Part shown: positions 38,395 to 51,543 of the stretch, one piece after another
How the letters are laid out: each line of letters starts with the position of its first letter
How positions within the stretch are numbered: position 1 is the first letter of the stretch
Assembly (NCBI GenBank): GCA_004794785.1
Contig: SJOL01009975.1
Coordinates: 162,726 to 226,725 of the forward strand
Direction: 5' to 3'
DNA: 64,000 nucleotides
Origin: Opisthorchis felineus
Lineage: Eukaryota > Platyhelminthes > Trematoda > Opisthorchiida > Opisthorchiidae
Program-made: the position numbers and the translations under genes
The notes under the pieces: generated by a model
What the model was told of the DNA's origin: nothing
The model's database searches: none
The model's input: only the letters and a program-made list of their open reading frames with translations

Positions 38395-38500
38395 CATCCT
38401 TAGCGGAAATCATTACCAGTACGCACCTCAAGAATCTTCAGAGATTTGAACTCACGACCACTCACTTACAATCGCCACTTCAGTTAACTGGCACTTTGAC
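38395..38500 (-). repeat. degenerate tRNA-like SINE head
   Basis: On the minus strand a B-box-like gagttcaaatctc lies downstream of a possible A box, and the following sequence (ttgaggtgcg...aatgatttcc) recalls family B. The copy is too damaged for firm assignment. Confidence 0.35.
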
Positions 38501-41426
38501 ATGATATATCCTCACTTATCTTTCGTGACCTAACGATCTTGATCTCAAATTCTTTTCAGTAGAATGCGAGTGTGAATCACCCAGGAGGTTCCTGAGATAC
38601 GTACTGTTGATAAAGTCTACCAAGAATAAAACAAATTAACGACTTTTTCTAGCTTTTCTGGATAGACTAACTTTACTTACAGGAATAAATCTCGACTGAA
38701 GATTCCTACATCTCCCAATAATTCAACAAATGGTTTTAGAAGAAAACTTTCCTTGAATACTTAAAGTGCTCGCTGTATAGGAATTCATCATAGGGACAGC
38801 CTCCTTATATACATAATTAACATCCAACCGCCACGGCTTAAAAATCACTTTGCTGTGACGCAGAGCTTACTGTATCATATCCGACATATAACTCACCGTA
38901 GTGGAATAAGATGTAATCCGAAGTTGCCGTGGATTTCTACAATCAATTCCTAAACCATTTGAAAGCATTCAAAATGCTCCTACATGTAGAGAGTTTTGCT
39001 TAGTAGGAAGTAAAGTCCAAAATGAAAATAAATAAATCGTAGGGAAGGATTCCGTGACTGTTATGACACATGAATAAATGTATTTTCTTTATTTTGTCAA
39101 GATTCAATCGAATTCGATCGTAGTCAGCATTTTCCACTGACATATACAGAAGGTTTCTCGCCAAAAATACTGAACGGTGTACTCCGGCCCAGCTTACTGT
39201 GACAGTCTGCCTTGTGGCACCTTGTAGCAGGGGCACTTGTACTGTGAAATAGAGTAAGTCGACACACGAATAGACTTGATGCTGTAAACCGGTGAGTTTA
39301 CACAAGGAAAACCGGTAGAGACCGTAAAACGTGAGGCACATACGTTAAAAACGCTGTCAAGAAATCAATTCATGTTGAATTGTTCCGCATGCCTCTTTGG
39401 TCCAGAAACGCCAAAACATAAAAGCACGGGATATTTCGTAATGCTTCTTCTTAGATCTAGGCACATTCGTTCGCCAAATTAAAATAATTTTCCAAATAGC
39501 TGTACCCACTTGTCTATTCCGAACAAACCAACTTATTTGCTAACAGCTATGCATGTTATCGCCACCGATTTTCTGTACTTCAAACATTCTTTTTGAGAGT
39601 GGATCAATTTCGTCTTTTAAACCATGTATTAAATAGAATCTGACTTTTATACGATCGATTTATTGTAACTTACTTTCGCGCAATGCGTTGTAACATCTTG
39701 CACATCTGCACACTTTAGTTGTTCTGCGCCATTCCAGTAAGATAAGTGACCCTGATTTTCATACTCAAAAGGAATACAGCGAAGCCGCCGGTACCATCAC
39801 CCGGTCGTTACAAATCAAATCAACAAAAGAATTTGAATAACAATCTGGCTGGAACGGAAGAGCAGTTTTTTGTTTGTGTTAGTAGAACTCGGTCCTTTCT
39901 GCTATAAGGCAGGGGAAGTATGTTGTCTCATGCAAACCGACCTCTTACACATTATGCAGTAGTTTTGTTTGTGCATGACCGTGGAAGTATATGTCCTCTG
40001 CACGGTTACTGGGAAACAAGTGTAGTGTGAAATTTATATTAAGAAATACAATATAACGGACGGAATCGGTTAGCAACCTCTGAATGGCGCGTTTTAGGAA
40101 AGGTCTGCTTTATTTACAGTGTAATTGAATGAATATCGTGGAAATCGTCCCTTCCTACGGACTACTGGATTGATTTATTATCAACATATATATATGCAAA
40201 AGGCAAGATCCGTTTGCGATGAACCGATTCCTAACCGGTGGAAGAATTTTTATATTTCAGGTTTCTTAATTGAACTATTTTGCAGATTTCTAGCAAATGT
40301 ACCGTATGATCACACAGCCATTACACAGCGGAAAACACCGAACAGTTCTATGTGACTGATAAGAAGGCAGTATTCTGCCTAAGCGGGGGAAGCCGATTTT
40401 TCAGTCTACATTTTCCATGTTACTCCCGTCAGTTTTGAATAGCGAAAATAAAAACAGTCAGTCAACGGCAACATGACATATTGCTGTTGTACAAAGATTT
40501 TAGGGAGTAGGATGGAACAGATTGGACGGGGTTGTGCGTGACCTGGGACTCTTTGCATCCGGTTGAAAGTTATGGCTTGTCTGTCCACAGAAATCTGACG
40601 TTTCCGGGTAAAAAGAGGAGAAACCACAATAGCAAAGCTAGTAAAATGGCACGCAGACCAAAGGCACAGAGCTTAGGATTAGGACAAAGTTTTACATCCT
40701 GAAAAAATGGTACAGAGCACAGGTTAATTATTTCATCTTTCGATAAATCAGTTATGCCTTAAGACGAAACATACAGTTTGACTGCACAGACAATTAACCA
40801 TATCTTACTCTTTTGGATCCACAGAAATATTGCTGATATAACACGAGAATACCAGTAATCGACATACAGTATAGAACAGTGAGCCTTGGCTGTGACCCAG
40901 AATCAGATATGTTTTGCTGTGTTTGCAACACTAATGAAACTGGGAAAGCAGGACAGGGCGTACAAGGAAGGCATAAACCACTTTTGGCGGTGAAATTTCA
41001 CTTTCACTATTGATGGTAGATAGGTACTAATATGACAGTTTACTCAGCCGACAAAATCGATGTCAGTAAACTGACATTTAATCAAACTCGCACAGTGATG
41101 GGTTTCACTGCACTGTGGCAACAATTTCCCCTTTTATATTTAACACCACTTTAGACGGCAACATCATTACAAGCTTAAAATAATGAGCGCGAGCAAATAT
41201 TAGATATTCCACTATAGAGTTTTGTAAGCACGGGAAAGATTTCCGGTTAACTTCCGAAAAAATCTAAAAAACCTCCTGTGAATCTACAACAATTTATTGA
41301 GGTACGTTTAACGGTTCTAGACAGAACATTTTCTCATCTTTTGTTGCGGCACAGATGTTTCATGTACTCAAGATGATATCACAATCTGCTACACTTTATC
41401 GCCACTGATGGATTGGCAATTCACAG
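38501..41426 (+). other. intron (continued)
   Basis: No exon found. The minus-strand open frame at 39000-39341 (113 codons) has no recognisable family. The acceptor at the end is ggcaattcacag. Confidence 0.5.
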
Positions 41427-41620
41427 TCCGTCCGCCCTATATGCAAAAGATCATTGTATCCCCTAGATCCGGCTTTAGAGCATGGAGCCAGGAATGCGTG
41501 GTGAAATTTTCCAACAACGACATTCAGGGAATAGAGGTACCTCAGACATTTTGTCGAAAAATTAATGTGTCCATGGAGACGAATAACCCTCCATGTGGCA
41601 TCCATATCCTGCGAAACCAG
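41427..41620 (+). CDS. exon: ZP-N-like domain, middle
   Basis: 194 bases, entering in phase 1 after ttcacag and leaving in phase 0 at CAG|GTGAGC. The sequence has the ZP-N order of features. A G-F-R-A-W-S-Q-E-C segment corresponds to the loop before the second cysteine. V-P-Q-T-F-C then lies where ZP-N domains usually carry their third cysteine. An N-V-S sequon and a further cysteine (P-P-C-G-I-H) follow. ZP domains mediate assembly of extracellular filaments or matrices. No stop occurs, and the borders are among the best in the window. Confidence 0.65.
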
Positions 41621-43089
41621 GTGAGCTCTTGTTAAGTGGTTATTTCATTGACAAATATCGAGAGCTTTTTTTCATTGTTAGTTACAAGTATCTTGATACG
41701 CTCCGGCAAATGAATTTGATCCTGCTCAACTCTATATAATGTCCGTTTAACAAACGTATCCAGGAATAACGAATCCCTCTTGAAATGAGATAGACATGCT
41801 GTGAAAGATAGGAAAACGAATATGAAGCTTGACTTTTTAAATCAGGTAGGCCTCTGGAAAGTTTGCTACGTTGAGTGGCACGGGACAAAATAATGAACTA
41901 ACTAATCAAAAAGAGGCATTTAGTAGCACAGCGAACGTTGCGTTTTTGCGGAGAAAAATTTTCTGCCAACAGCAAGCTGTAAATGAAGAGTCCGTACACT
42001 ATTGGCATAAAGTTCAGCCTTGATTTAAAAATGATGAAGAAAGTCGTGTTTAGCTCTGTTAAAGCCCAGCAGAACACCATAGTCGGGATTTTGTAAAGAA
42101 ACTAATTATTACCGTACAAAGCCGTTCGGCAGTGGTATCTTGCTAATGCTCATTGCACGCTCTGCTTCAAATGTACGCAAGCACTCCAAAGAATTTGTTT
42201 TACTCGGTAGATAAACCTATATTAAATATGCAGCCAAATGAGTGATCTAACAAATCGATCCCATTCGCTTACTGTCAGGCAGTTTAAATGTGGGCTTGAG
42301 CAAAAAAAATTTCGAGACCGCCATCAAAGGAGCAACACAGAAAAATCCAGTAAAACAAAGACCAAATGCTGATAGGAGCGGCTCAGTTGTCACCAAGTCA
42401 TTGTTAGTCCATAGAATATCTTGCCAAGTCCTGAGCTTACCTACCAATCTTGAAGGTTAAATTCTCATCAAATTTCTTATTCCTGGAACACTCAAATAAA
42501 AACCGATTACTTGGATGCAAAGTGAGCCTAGTATGGGATTTAAAAAATTTAACGTCATCCTTGTGTTCGGATTCACTGTTCACATGGATTGACTCCTAGA
42601 ATTTCAGCTGGATTTTCCTATCACCAGCAGAAAATAGGTGTACAAGTACTGAATAAACCAGCCTTCTTTATCGTGAGTTGATACTGGTTAACTTTCCCCA
42701 GCATTTGCAGTATACAATGTCGACACTAGAACCAGGGTGCTATTTGTTTGAGTATACATTTCCCCAGGAAAGCTAGTAGGTCCTTCATCGTGTAATCCAG
42801 TATTAACAACAGTTCAACTGATACTAAAGTAACACTATTAGATAAGTGTCATACTCAGTAGAACGGTTGCAAAATGGGTTAAAAAGAAACTTTTTTTGGA
42901 ATGCACAGATTTTTAAAGTAAGACATGGCTCAGCTGAGTCCTTTGGGCAATTTGAAATCATGGGCTTTATGGACAGGTTAGAACAGTTCACAATTCCCCA
43001 CAAAAAAATTCCATTTTCAAATGCTTAGCTTCATTCTACTGATAGATAAATTGTTATATCTAACTCTGACTGAAAATTTTCTGACCAAG
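41621..43089 (+). other. intron
   Basis: Phase-0 intron of about 1.5 kb with no recognised feature. Confidence 0.55.
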
Positions 43090-43323
43090 ATGGACCAAGG
43101 TAATAACAACGGGACAGTCACGTGGTCATTATTCATGTCAAAGCTGACTTTGTATGGATTGGACACGAGCAGACATCGTGGTGTGGAACCGAACACAGCT
43201 GGGATTCTGGAGGCAGGCACACCGAAGTCAGCTGGGGAAACAAAATTTATTATTGTGCCCTACGTAGTAGTTTTCGATCAAAATGAAACTTCAGTAAGGC
43301 TTCTTCAAGAATGCCAATCCCAG
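43090..43323 (+). CDS. exon: ZP-N-like domain, end
   Basis: 234 bases (78 codons), phase 0 at both ends: acceptor after tgaccaag, donor CAG|GTGAAC. This start is the only AG on a codon boundary that suits the phase-0 exon before it. Two sequons (N-G-T and N-E-T) are visible. The end, Y-V-V-V-F-D-Q-N-E-T-S-V-R-L-L-Q-E-C, matches the last strands of invertebrate ZP-N domains, where a V-V-V-Q strand is followed by an acidic or polar loop and then V-x-C. The insert between the strands is long. The antisense 112-codon frame at 43250-43588 is a shadow. Confidence 0.65.
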
Positions 43324-44306
43324 GTGAACTAGAACCATTCAATTTTTTTCGAAACCTGGCAAAACTTGCCAGGCACCTCTTTCTGACTGTAGCTTTTAGT
43401 ATGGACCACTTTTGAAACCCACGCCCATTTACAGGTAGACTTGTATAGCTAGAATATGGCTCTGATTTCAGATTTTCAAGTCCCAGTTCCGGAGCCCCAA
43501 TCCTTATGTGTGTTATCCAGACGTTGCATCCATCTTCGTACTTTACACAAGACTGACAGTTGTGTTCACGCGCCATCCGGTTCGTCACTGTTATGTGGAC
43601 CGAAAAGTTAACGAGAACGAGACATACTCAGTAATGTGATCTTGTTTGTGCGTCTCATATTTGCTTAATACGATAAAAATTTGGGTAAAATTTTGGTGCC
43701 TTTCAACAGACATTCGTAGAGTTGAGTTAAACTTTTAAAAATTGGCAACTTTTACCTGACGGATTAATTATTTAGGGTTGTCACAGCATTTAGACAGATA
43801 ACACTTAAGATATTGATCAAAATATAGCCAGCCTATCTTACGGACTGTTCTTTTGTTCATCTGCGAGCGTGGTTAGAAACTATGAGGGGTTACAATAAAA
43901 ACAAGTACTACGAGGGAAGAGGCAATGACCTCTGAAAGAATCCGGAACTCGAAATTTGGTTGAAAAATGCAGTTCTTTTTCAAACCTGCCACTCAGACGG
44001 ATTTCGAAGCCCTTAGCTTGCAGCTGATGGCCGAATTGCTCACCAAAAACCAGCGCTTAATAGGGGAACAAACTTATCATAACCTCTCGAAGAACAGTGC
44101 GCTGTGTTCACTTGCAGTCTACTGTCAAATGGAATCAGACATTTAGAATAACACTTTCCACACTGAAAAATTCGACAGCTCTCAGAGTGTTGAAATGATA
44201 AGATTACCACGTTACTAAATTAATGGGTCTAACAAACTACTGAAACCATAACATTCTATTCTTTGAAAATCAAGGGTTCTAACGTAACTATTTTTGTGTT
44301 ATTTAG
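43324..44306 (+). other. intron
   Basis: Phase-0 intron of about 1 kb, ending in tgttatttag. No feature recognised. Confidence 0.55.
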
Positions 44307-44446
44307 ACCACTACAATATATCAAGGCTCCGTTCTTTTATTTAAACACAAAGAAGGCAAAACTAACGATCACGTACAAGAACTTACCTGGTCATGCTCAG
44401 CCGGGAACAAAGCTGTAAACTTTGAACCTCATCTACCTCAAATAAG
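44307..44446 (+). CDS. exon: ZP inter-domain segment
   Basis: 140 bases with acceptor tttttgtgttatttag and donor GTAAGT at 44447, entering in phase 0 and leaving in phase 2. It joins in frame to the exon ending at 43323. The segment T-T-I-Y-Q-G-S-V-L-L-F-K is strand-like, followed by a polar loop and one cysteine (T-W-S-C-S-A-G-N). By position it bridges ZP-N and ZP-C. It is too short to appear as a large open frame, but its signals are strong. The exact role of this piece in the ZP fold is inferred. Confidence 0.65.
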
Positions 44447-45939
44447 GTAAGTTATATCGTCTTTCTTCCTATTACATGCAAGAACACTACGCAATTTAGA
44501 ACGGTTCCTGGTGACGAACTTATTAGACTTAGTAAACGGATTTATGTTAGGCATTGTAGATTTGGCTGTGGCAAATCTGAATGTTGTCAAGTTTAGTCGT
44601 TCAGGCCATTCGTTTTGAGAACAGGTATATTTATTATGAGGTTCATGGACTGTTAAGTCAAAAAAGATGATAAATCACATCAAAGATAAACAAATATTCT
44701 TACGAAACTCAAAATTCATACGCTGGTTTAAACAACAACCAGGTTTTTATCAGGGCCTTCAGACCTGAATTACTGTATTGGAAAACACTGACAAACGTCA
44801 CACGCAATATTAATTCACAAAACCCCAGGCGCAGTACAAAACTAAGATTGTGGAAAGCTTTTGGTATCCTCGGTCAAAAGGTTTAGTGATAAAGTTCAAA
44901 TCTGCAATACGTCTGTTTTTTATTTACATCGGTTGTTTCAATTCTAAAACTTGACTACGACTACCGTTACAGGAAACATATTCACACATAGACTCTAGCA
45001 TGTTATAACGTTTCAGATAACGTGATTCACTCAGTGTGAGTACGAAATCAGTGTCATCATCATCATCGACACCATGACATCAGTGTTCAACACCGATGCG
45101 TCGCTGCCGTAACGAAATCAGTGTGCACATAAGCCTAGCAACCAGAGACCACAATAGCGTATACGATCTATCCATTACACCCCAAGCGTTTAAAATCCCT
45201 CTTCCTAACCGACAAGTAAAACGACACAGTCAGCTAAAAAAGGCAACGAGACCAGTCGTACTGCCAAACAAGAAACCATGTCTCTCAATCCATCCTATTA
45301 AACAGGTGACCCACAAGTAATTGTGAATATTCGGCTGCAAGTAACCAAATGCTGATTTCTAGTACTATGGTGTTCAAAATCACACATTTCTCAGTAAAAA
45401 CACGCTAAATATAACTCAAGCACCAGAACCCTCAAACTAACTAGTTGCTACTGTATAAAGTGTGGAAAACTTTCACAGGAAACTGCTAAAACTACTTTGT
45501 TTTTGAATCCGTGTCTTCTGATTCATGACTTTGCAGATCTATACGACACCACGTAAGATCCGAGATTCCACTGTCTTAACATCATCATAAAAGTCGTCTG
45601 CGGGTTTGAGAGATCTATATTCTTGGTCTTACTTATATAAAAAATTTATCAGGATAATACTCAATTAGGTAGTCGTTATCAAGCGAATGATTCCCTACGA
45701 TGACGAACCCCATGGATTAATCAGTAAGCAGCATATGCTTTGAGGTTGTATGAGTGATTGGCTGTACATGTTTTATGGAGTTACATATAAGTTAAATGCA
45801 AACACCCCTGTGGCTGTCTCAGCCTAAGTCTTATTAAGAGTGGTTACAATCTTTACCATGGAAAACGGTCTTCATCACACCCACCCTGAGTATGCTCTAC
45901 GTGAAGTAAGGTGATAATTGCCATCCAATAAACTTAAAA
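44447..45939 (+). other. intron; (TCA)n microsatellite at about 45053-45067
   Basis: A short TCA repeat (about five units) lies near 45055. An open frame at 45084-45305 ends at a possible donor (CAG|GTGACC) and looks protein-like, but it enters in phase 0 and does not fit the phase-2 exon upstream. Confidence 0.4.
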
Positions 45940-46141
45940 GCTGAGAAGCACTGTACAGCTGTCTCATCCTTATTGGGAATCATCAGCAATGCGCATCTCA
46001 CGAAACTCCGGGGAGTCTCGAACCCGCGACCTCCTGGCTAGTAGTCTGAACATCTAACCGTTCGGCCACGGGCGGCTGATCAGCAGTGTGATTAACTCGC
46101 ACTTAGACAGGATGTAGAGCCGCTCATCCTTCAATCACGGG
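45940..46141 (-). repeat. tRNA-derived SINE, family B, best copy
   Basis: Read on the minus strand: a block ending taatcacactgct, then a tRNA-like head with A box gtggccgaacggttag and B box gcgggttcgagactcc, then a body (cgtgagatgcgcattgctga, ttcccaataaggatgagac) and the tail agctgtacagtgcttctcag. It serves here as the reference for the other family B copies (12426, 24526, 61580). The A-to-B spacing and sequence fit a tRNA ancestor, but the head does not fold into a functional tRNA. Confidence 0.7.
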
Positions 46142-46151
46142 ATCCACACGA

Positions 46152-46331
46152 CGCGGTCACACCTGTTGACTGGCTCCTCGAGCAACGACTTCTCAGATGG
46201 AAGTTTTACTCATCTCCTCACACTACTAACAATCTATAAGTAGCTCAGTGGAAGAATAACCTTCACCCGATGATTGAAACTTCCATCTGAGAAATCGTTG
46301 CTCGAGGAGCCCGTCAACACGTGTGACAGCG
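46152..46331. repeat. long imperfect inverted repeat (about 55-bp arms)
   Basis: Arm 46152-46205 (starting cgcggtcacacctgttgac, ending cagatggaag plus ttt) pairs with the reverse complement of 46277-46331 at about 51 of 55 positions, with a 71-base loop. A related sequence sits beside the family B SINE copy at 24526, so the arm is probably part of that element or of a unit that travels with it. The structure could form a strong hairpin in RNA. Confidence 0.75.
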
Positions 46332-47527
46332 TGATGTGGCAAAGTGTGTCATGTAATACATACACCCTTAACAGATTTTCCGGGCAACAGTGATGAATTT
46401 ACTGTACTCCTTCGTGCAGACCGACCGGAAGTGATTATCGGGGAGGCAAATATAGAGCCCCTGGTTCTGGTGTGAACCCAAGAGAATACGATTTGCAATC
46501 AAACACAAAAAATCTGAGGAAAAAACTATCAGGCCAATGGCACAACAATGAGCACTGGCACTAAATTCTATACCCCAAGGGTTGTTATTATTCATGGTTT
46601 CTGCAGGTTTCGGCGAAAATACGCAACATTCCCATATTACTACCATTACAATGCCTTATTTAAAGGGAACATTCAGCAGGGAGTGGGTATTCTTTTATAT
46701 ATAAACCAAAGTAAGATTCTTCGGGAAAAAACTCTGTGGATATTCTTTGCAGTCCAGCCTCCATCTGTGCTAACAAAGCAGTGATTTGCAAAAAGCTGAA
46801 TACAGATCTTTGTTTAATGTTGAAGAGACCACTGTCTAGACGGTACTGGACTAGTTGGGACAAGGTTGGGACCACGGTAGACGCACGCAAGTTGCAGCAG
46901 GACATATTTTGAGCGCAGCGGGAGCCAGATAACACCTTTGCTTTGCCCCTGCACCAGCTCTGGCCTCGACCTTAATTACCTCAGACTTCATAAAGGAGCG
47001 AAGGTAGTTGACACTTCTGACAGCTGTTCCGGCCCGCCAAGTTTTTGAATCCACCGTACCTCCTTTTGCACCCGGCCAACATGGAAATGTCTGAGGACTT
47101 TTGCTGTTCCTGACAATCTTCTTGCAGATGACGCTGCTATGCAGCGTCCGCTTTAGAATCCACATTGCCATTCAGGAATGTTCTCTTTCAGAATATCACC
47201 GCTCAACCGGTTGAGCAGTGTGCGTGCCAGCTTTTTGCTTGCAGCGCAAAGATATTTGTATTTTCTGTCGGTCTTCTGTCATTTTTGGTATATTTTCAGT
47301 TCCTTCTGATGTTCAGACAGGGTGAAAAACCTCGTTTTTAACATCGGTCTACCCAGTTTGGACACTTCGGCTGAAAACCGTTCTAGTGGGTCATTCATTC
47401 CATCTTGTATTTCGGCTACCGACCTTCAAATTCCAACCGCCACAGTTGAGTTGAAAAGGTCCATTTTTGCAAAAGTTTAAGACAAATGTTCACAACACTT
47501 CAAACTTCTATTGGGTGGGTTTTTAAG
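46332..47527 (+). other. intron (continued)
   Basis: Several antisense open frames (for example 46851-47171, 106 codons) without recognisable family. No repeat identified. Confidence 0.4.
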
Positions 47528-47586
47528 TGATGTCGAAAAGTGTTCCTTCAACGCCGCCATTATGTCTTCATACCGGCCTGAGTTTC
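47528..47586 (+). CDS. candidate small exon linking ZP-N and ZP-C
   Basis: 59 bases between AG (47526-47527) and donor GTAAGC (47587), entering in phase 2 and leaving in phase 1. This is the phase change needed between the exon ending at 44446 and the ZP-C exon ending at 51774. The product is D-V-E-K-C-S-F-N-A-A-I-M-S-S-Y-R-P-E-F, with one cysteine. The exon is short and the acceptor only moderate, so another exon elsewhere in this 7-kb gap could serve instead. Confidence 0.33.
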
Positions 47587-50500
47587 GTAAGCATACTAAA
47601 CACACGGCATTTTTGTTGAAAAAATTTTCCGAAGGGTTCCTTTTATTATCGTCAGTTTTCATGGTACTTGGTATCTTCTCCAAAGTTGCCATTTGTTCTT
47701 CATGCTGGCTATGTGGTTCGAAAGTTTGGCACCTACACTACGAAAGTTGTGATCTCAGCAACCGGGAAAGACGCAAATGAATAATGATTATACAGCCAGT
47801 CTTCACGCCCTCCTTTTAGATATCCACTATTGTTAATTTCAACTTTCCTGGGGTGGCTCTTGATCTTAGCCCAATCTCCGCGGTGCCAAATGATTTGGAG
47901 AACTTGTGAGCCTGTGTGTATCGATCCAATCCCAAATGACCCAGTTACCTATTTCCCATGTTATAAATGCTCACGAAGAAGAGATGGTCACTCAGTCTAC
48001 TGAACAAGATGAACGTGTTACTCCTTGTCCCCATCAATTAACCTACCGTGCTCTAAACCAGCATAAATTGTACCCCGTTCCTTTTAACCTTCCTTGGTTG
48101 GTCAACTGACTTTAACCAGCAGCGAGCAGATTAGTATGATAATCCTCAGCTCAAGGGCTATATGCCCTTCGGATGATGTTGTTCTCCTTGTTTCCATCTA
48201 TGTCACACTGTCTTATAATTACCTAGTTTTCCAGTAGGAGGTGATGTAACTTTGAACTTCCTTGTTTGGCTGCCGAATAGCACGGTGTTCGGATCCTCAG
48301 TGATTTGGGGCTGTTTCTGTATGTATAAAGCGATACAAGGGGCATAAAATATCTTGCTACATTTAAACCGATCCAACTACATGGTAATTGGATAGACCGC
48401 CTTCGTTGCATTTTAAAATGATCGACTGTCTATCAAACTACACATCACCAGTGTGCAAGAACACTCAGATCCATACAAACTCAGGTTCTCCCTGCCTAGC
48501 GCGCCTCAGACACAAGCGTCGTACTTCAAGGCAGGAATATTAGAAATATCACTTAAAGCATCTTCATCATCAAGCGCCTTCGTCTTATCAAGATCCTACC
48601 TTCTTTTCACAGGTTATCCATCGCTTTTAGTGTGGTTCACTGACATCTTTCCATATCATATTAAACGAAGGACACGCGTGTGCAATAGAAAATGTTACGT
48701 ACATTTAGCTCTAAGTCAAATATGCATTCATTTCGACGAAGAGTCTGGTGGCTACATTACTAATAAGCCGAACTTAGAATGCATCCACACAGCCCTAAAT
48801 GATTAACCATGATTAGACTTGACTCCACCCAAACAATGATGGTCTATGAAATTCGCTTCTGGCACCATCGCAAGCTTTGCATGCCGAATCACCCGGTATG
48901 TTGATTTATTTTCGCATTTGTAAGGGGATGGGCACTAAGACTCACCTCTTACGCCGTCTCAAGCTCACTCGTTCAGTAAGCTCGGAGAGCTAAGGTAGAC
49001 CTGTTGAAATTACTTTATCCCCCGAAGGCTCGCCGACGTTACAGTGCATATCTGCGGGTGAACGGCCAAAACAGAGCGGTTGCAGTCGCTTTAAATCCAA
49101 CTTGTATGGCCTCCGGGTTAAGCAGTTCCCTTGATATCATCGCCTCTTGACGGTTGCTGCTCTCTGACTTGCAGTTGACGATCAAAAAGTTAACAAAACT
49201 AACTTCGTACTGATTATTCCCATTGGACCTGTGTTGTGCCCCTGCTTTTCAATTTGCGAGACCCGTGTTAGCAAAGCTTTCGTCTGCCAGGGTCGCGTTT
49301 TACTGCACTGAGCAGAACCTGGTTCTTATTACTGTTCATTCGGTAAACATGTTCCATGCATTCTGGACGGATAAATGCGATTGTGGCCTCTATTCTACAC
49401 GGGCGCATCCATCAGGGCATCCCATTATCCGGCACTAGCTCAGTCTTTAGGAAGTAAATCTGAAAGCCCATTATGCGTCTAAGGTTGTAACTCTACATAG
49501 TGTTTCACTTGCTCACGAGAGAAGAGATGGAACCATCCCTGCAGACGTGAAGAATGGGCTGCAGTTGCAGGCTCCGGCTCCATCAGATCCACTTCCCGAC
49601 TTTGACGCAAGCTATATTAGCCTAAGAGACACGGCGTCTAAACTCACCGTCCACGGTCAAGTCAGTAGACACTATGCCTCTGAGGCAACAGACGTTTGTT
49701 CAGTATTCCACAAAGGCGGTTTCATTCCTGACGAGCGGCGGAATTTTGGGGACCCCATCTGGCGCTGGCAAAACTGCGCGGTGGTAAGGACGAAACCCTG
49801 GTTTATGCCAGTGGGGATCTCAAACTCATTTGAAGGTGATCCATTCGTTTGTACTTGCTCTCTTATCATGTAATGCCGTCTTCGGATGAGGTTCACGAAT
49901 TTAAGCGAACAGTCGTGCTTTGAAAAACTGCCTACAATACTTCTGGGCTGACCCAGACAGAGGCCTTTATGAAATCCATGAATAATTTATTTAGCGGCTG
50001 GTGGTTTCGCAGGAATTTTCCTGAAGCTGTCGTTCAACACTTATCAGATTCAGTATGCCACAATCAGCCCGGAATCCACGCTGTTCTTCGTGGATACGTG
50101 ATTCGATCACATCAGCTGTCAGGTGCGCAAGTAGCGTTCGTTCCAGGAGCTTACCCGGGCAGTTCAGTGAATTGCACCTATGTGGTTTTCAGATAAAGCT
50201 TTGTTTTCTTTTCCGTGGCCCTCTTTAGTGCATAGCGTGGAGCGCAGAAAATGTCACAACCACCTTGTTAGCCGAATTTTCTTTCGGATCAAACCATTAT
50301 TGTTCATTACTAACTGCTGGCTCGTAAACTATATCGATTCGGACAATCGGCATTCAGCGTACTACGAGGGGGAGTGATAATAACATTTTTGATGAAGTTC
50401 GGCTAAGTTATATTTCAGATAAAGTCAAATGCCACTGCACATCCGTTTACCCGGGGCATACATTTTTCTTGTGTTGTAAAGTTTAGGTATTGTAACCGGC

Positions 50501-51543
50501 AGCTCTCAGGGTTATCTGTGTACTTCTTCACAAAATGGTAGCCTAACAGTGATTTTCATACATTATCTTCGGAGAGTCCATGCCTCGGATGAAACCATAA
50601 AAAACCTTCTCAGGGTTGACCCACCTTAGATGATAACACCGTTGTGATTATCTCCAATTCTCAACATCCGACAGTATTTTCAACACCACAAACGCTGCTG
50701 AAACCAAGTAAATGTCGGTTAATTTTACAAAACGATTGTTCAAAATCATTGGTAAAACATAATTCTTTCGTCTGGTGAATTAGGTGAAATTAATGTTACT
50801 GTCATCAATGTAAAAGCGCTTACTCCTACCTGCTGTCATCCAAAGCTAGTGGTCGACTCAGATCACATTCGTTCTATCCAAAATATGCTTTTCTCCATGC
50901 ATGTAGCCCATGCACTGTCATTTCTGCTGACTGCAGATAAAGCGACAATTTATTTTCAATTAGTGACCAAACGCACCGTGGTATATTCTTTCTGTGTTTG
51001 AATGTTTGCTGTATTATAGACCATCAACACACGCTCTTATTTTTTCTTGTATTTGTTGCAGATTATTCTTCACCAATTAATTGCATTTTCCCTCAGAACC
51101 AGAGCTAAAAATTTTCAGGTGTCATCTAGGACTTCGTCACTATACGGCACCTATCTAACGTTGCTCTTTTCACACAACCTTCCACCAAAAATAAATTCTC
51201 TACCATATTTGTTCGATAAGCGAATTTGACTTCGTTAAAATTTCGGCGTTAGGAGGAACCCGGGATCTCAAGTGTTTTAAAATGTTTACAATGTATCACT
51301 CAAAAATGTTGCACACGACTCAGCAGATTTCAACCGACGATATATCTTGTCCTTAAAACGCAAACTGTTGTACCTTTTGCCCGATTTGGTTGTCTACAGA
51401 ACAAAATCTGTAGCTTGGCGCTGTTGCTAATACTTTTAATCTTAGATTATAATATTACGTGATTGCCGCTTACACTTGTGCGCGTTCATTCTGTAATTAC
51501 AAAGTGTTTCTCGCTTCGGTCACCGCTAAAAATGTTTCCACAG
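47587..51543 (+). other. intron
   Basis: Contains open frames of 117 codons (48453-48806) and 108 codons (49547-49873), neither with a recognisable domain. A strong-looking acceptor at about 48612 (ttcttttcacag) has no suitable donor. I support no gene here. Confidence 0.4.

Noticed and set aside
43250..43588. Minus-strand open frame of 112 codons
   Set aside because: Partly antisense to the ZP exon at 43090-43323, with no domain.
48453..48806. Open frame of 117 codons with an internal strong acceptor
   Set aside because: No donor in a usable phase and no recognised family.
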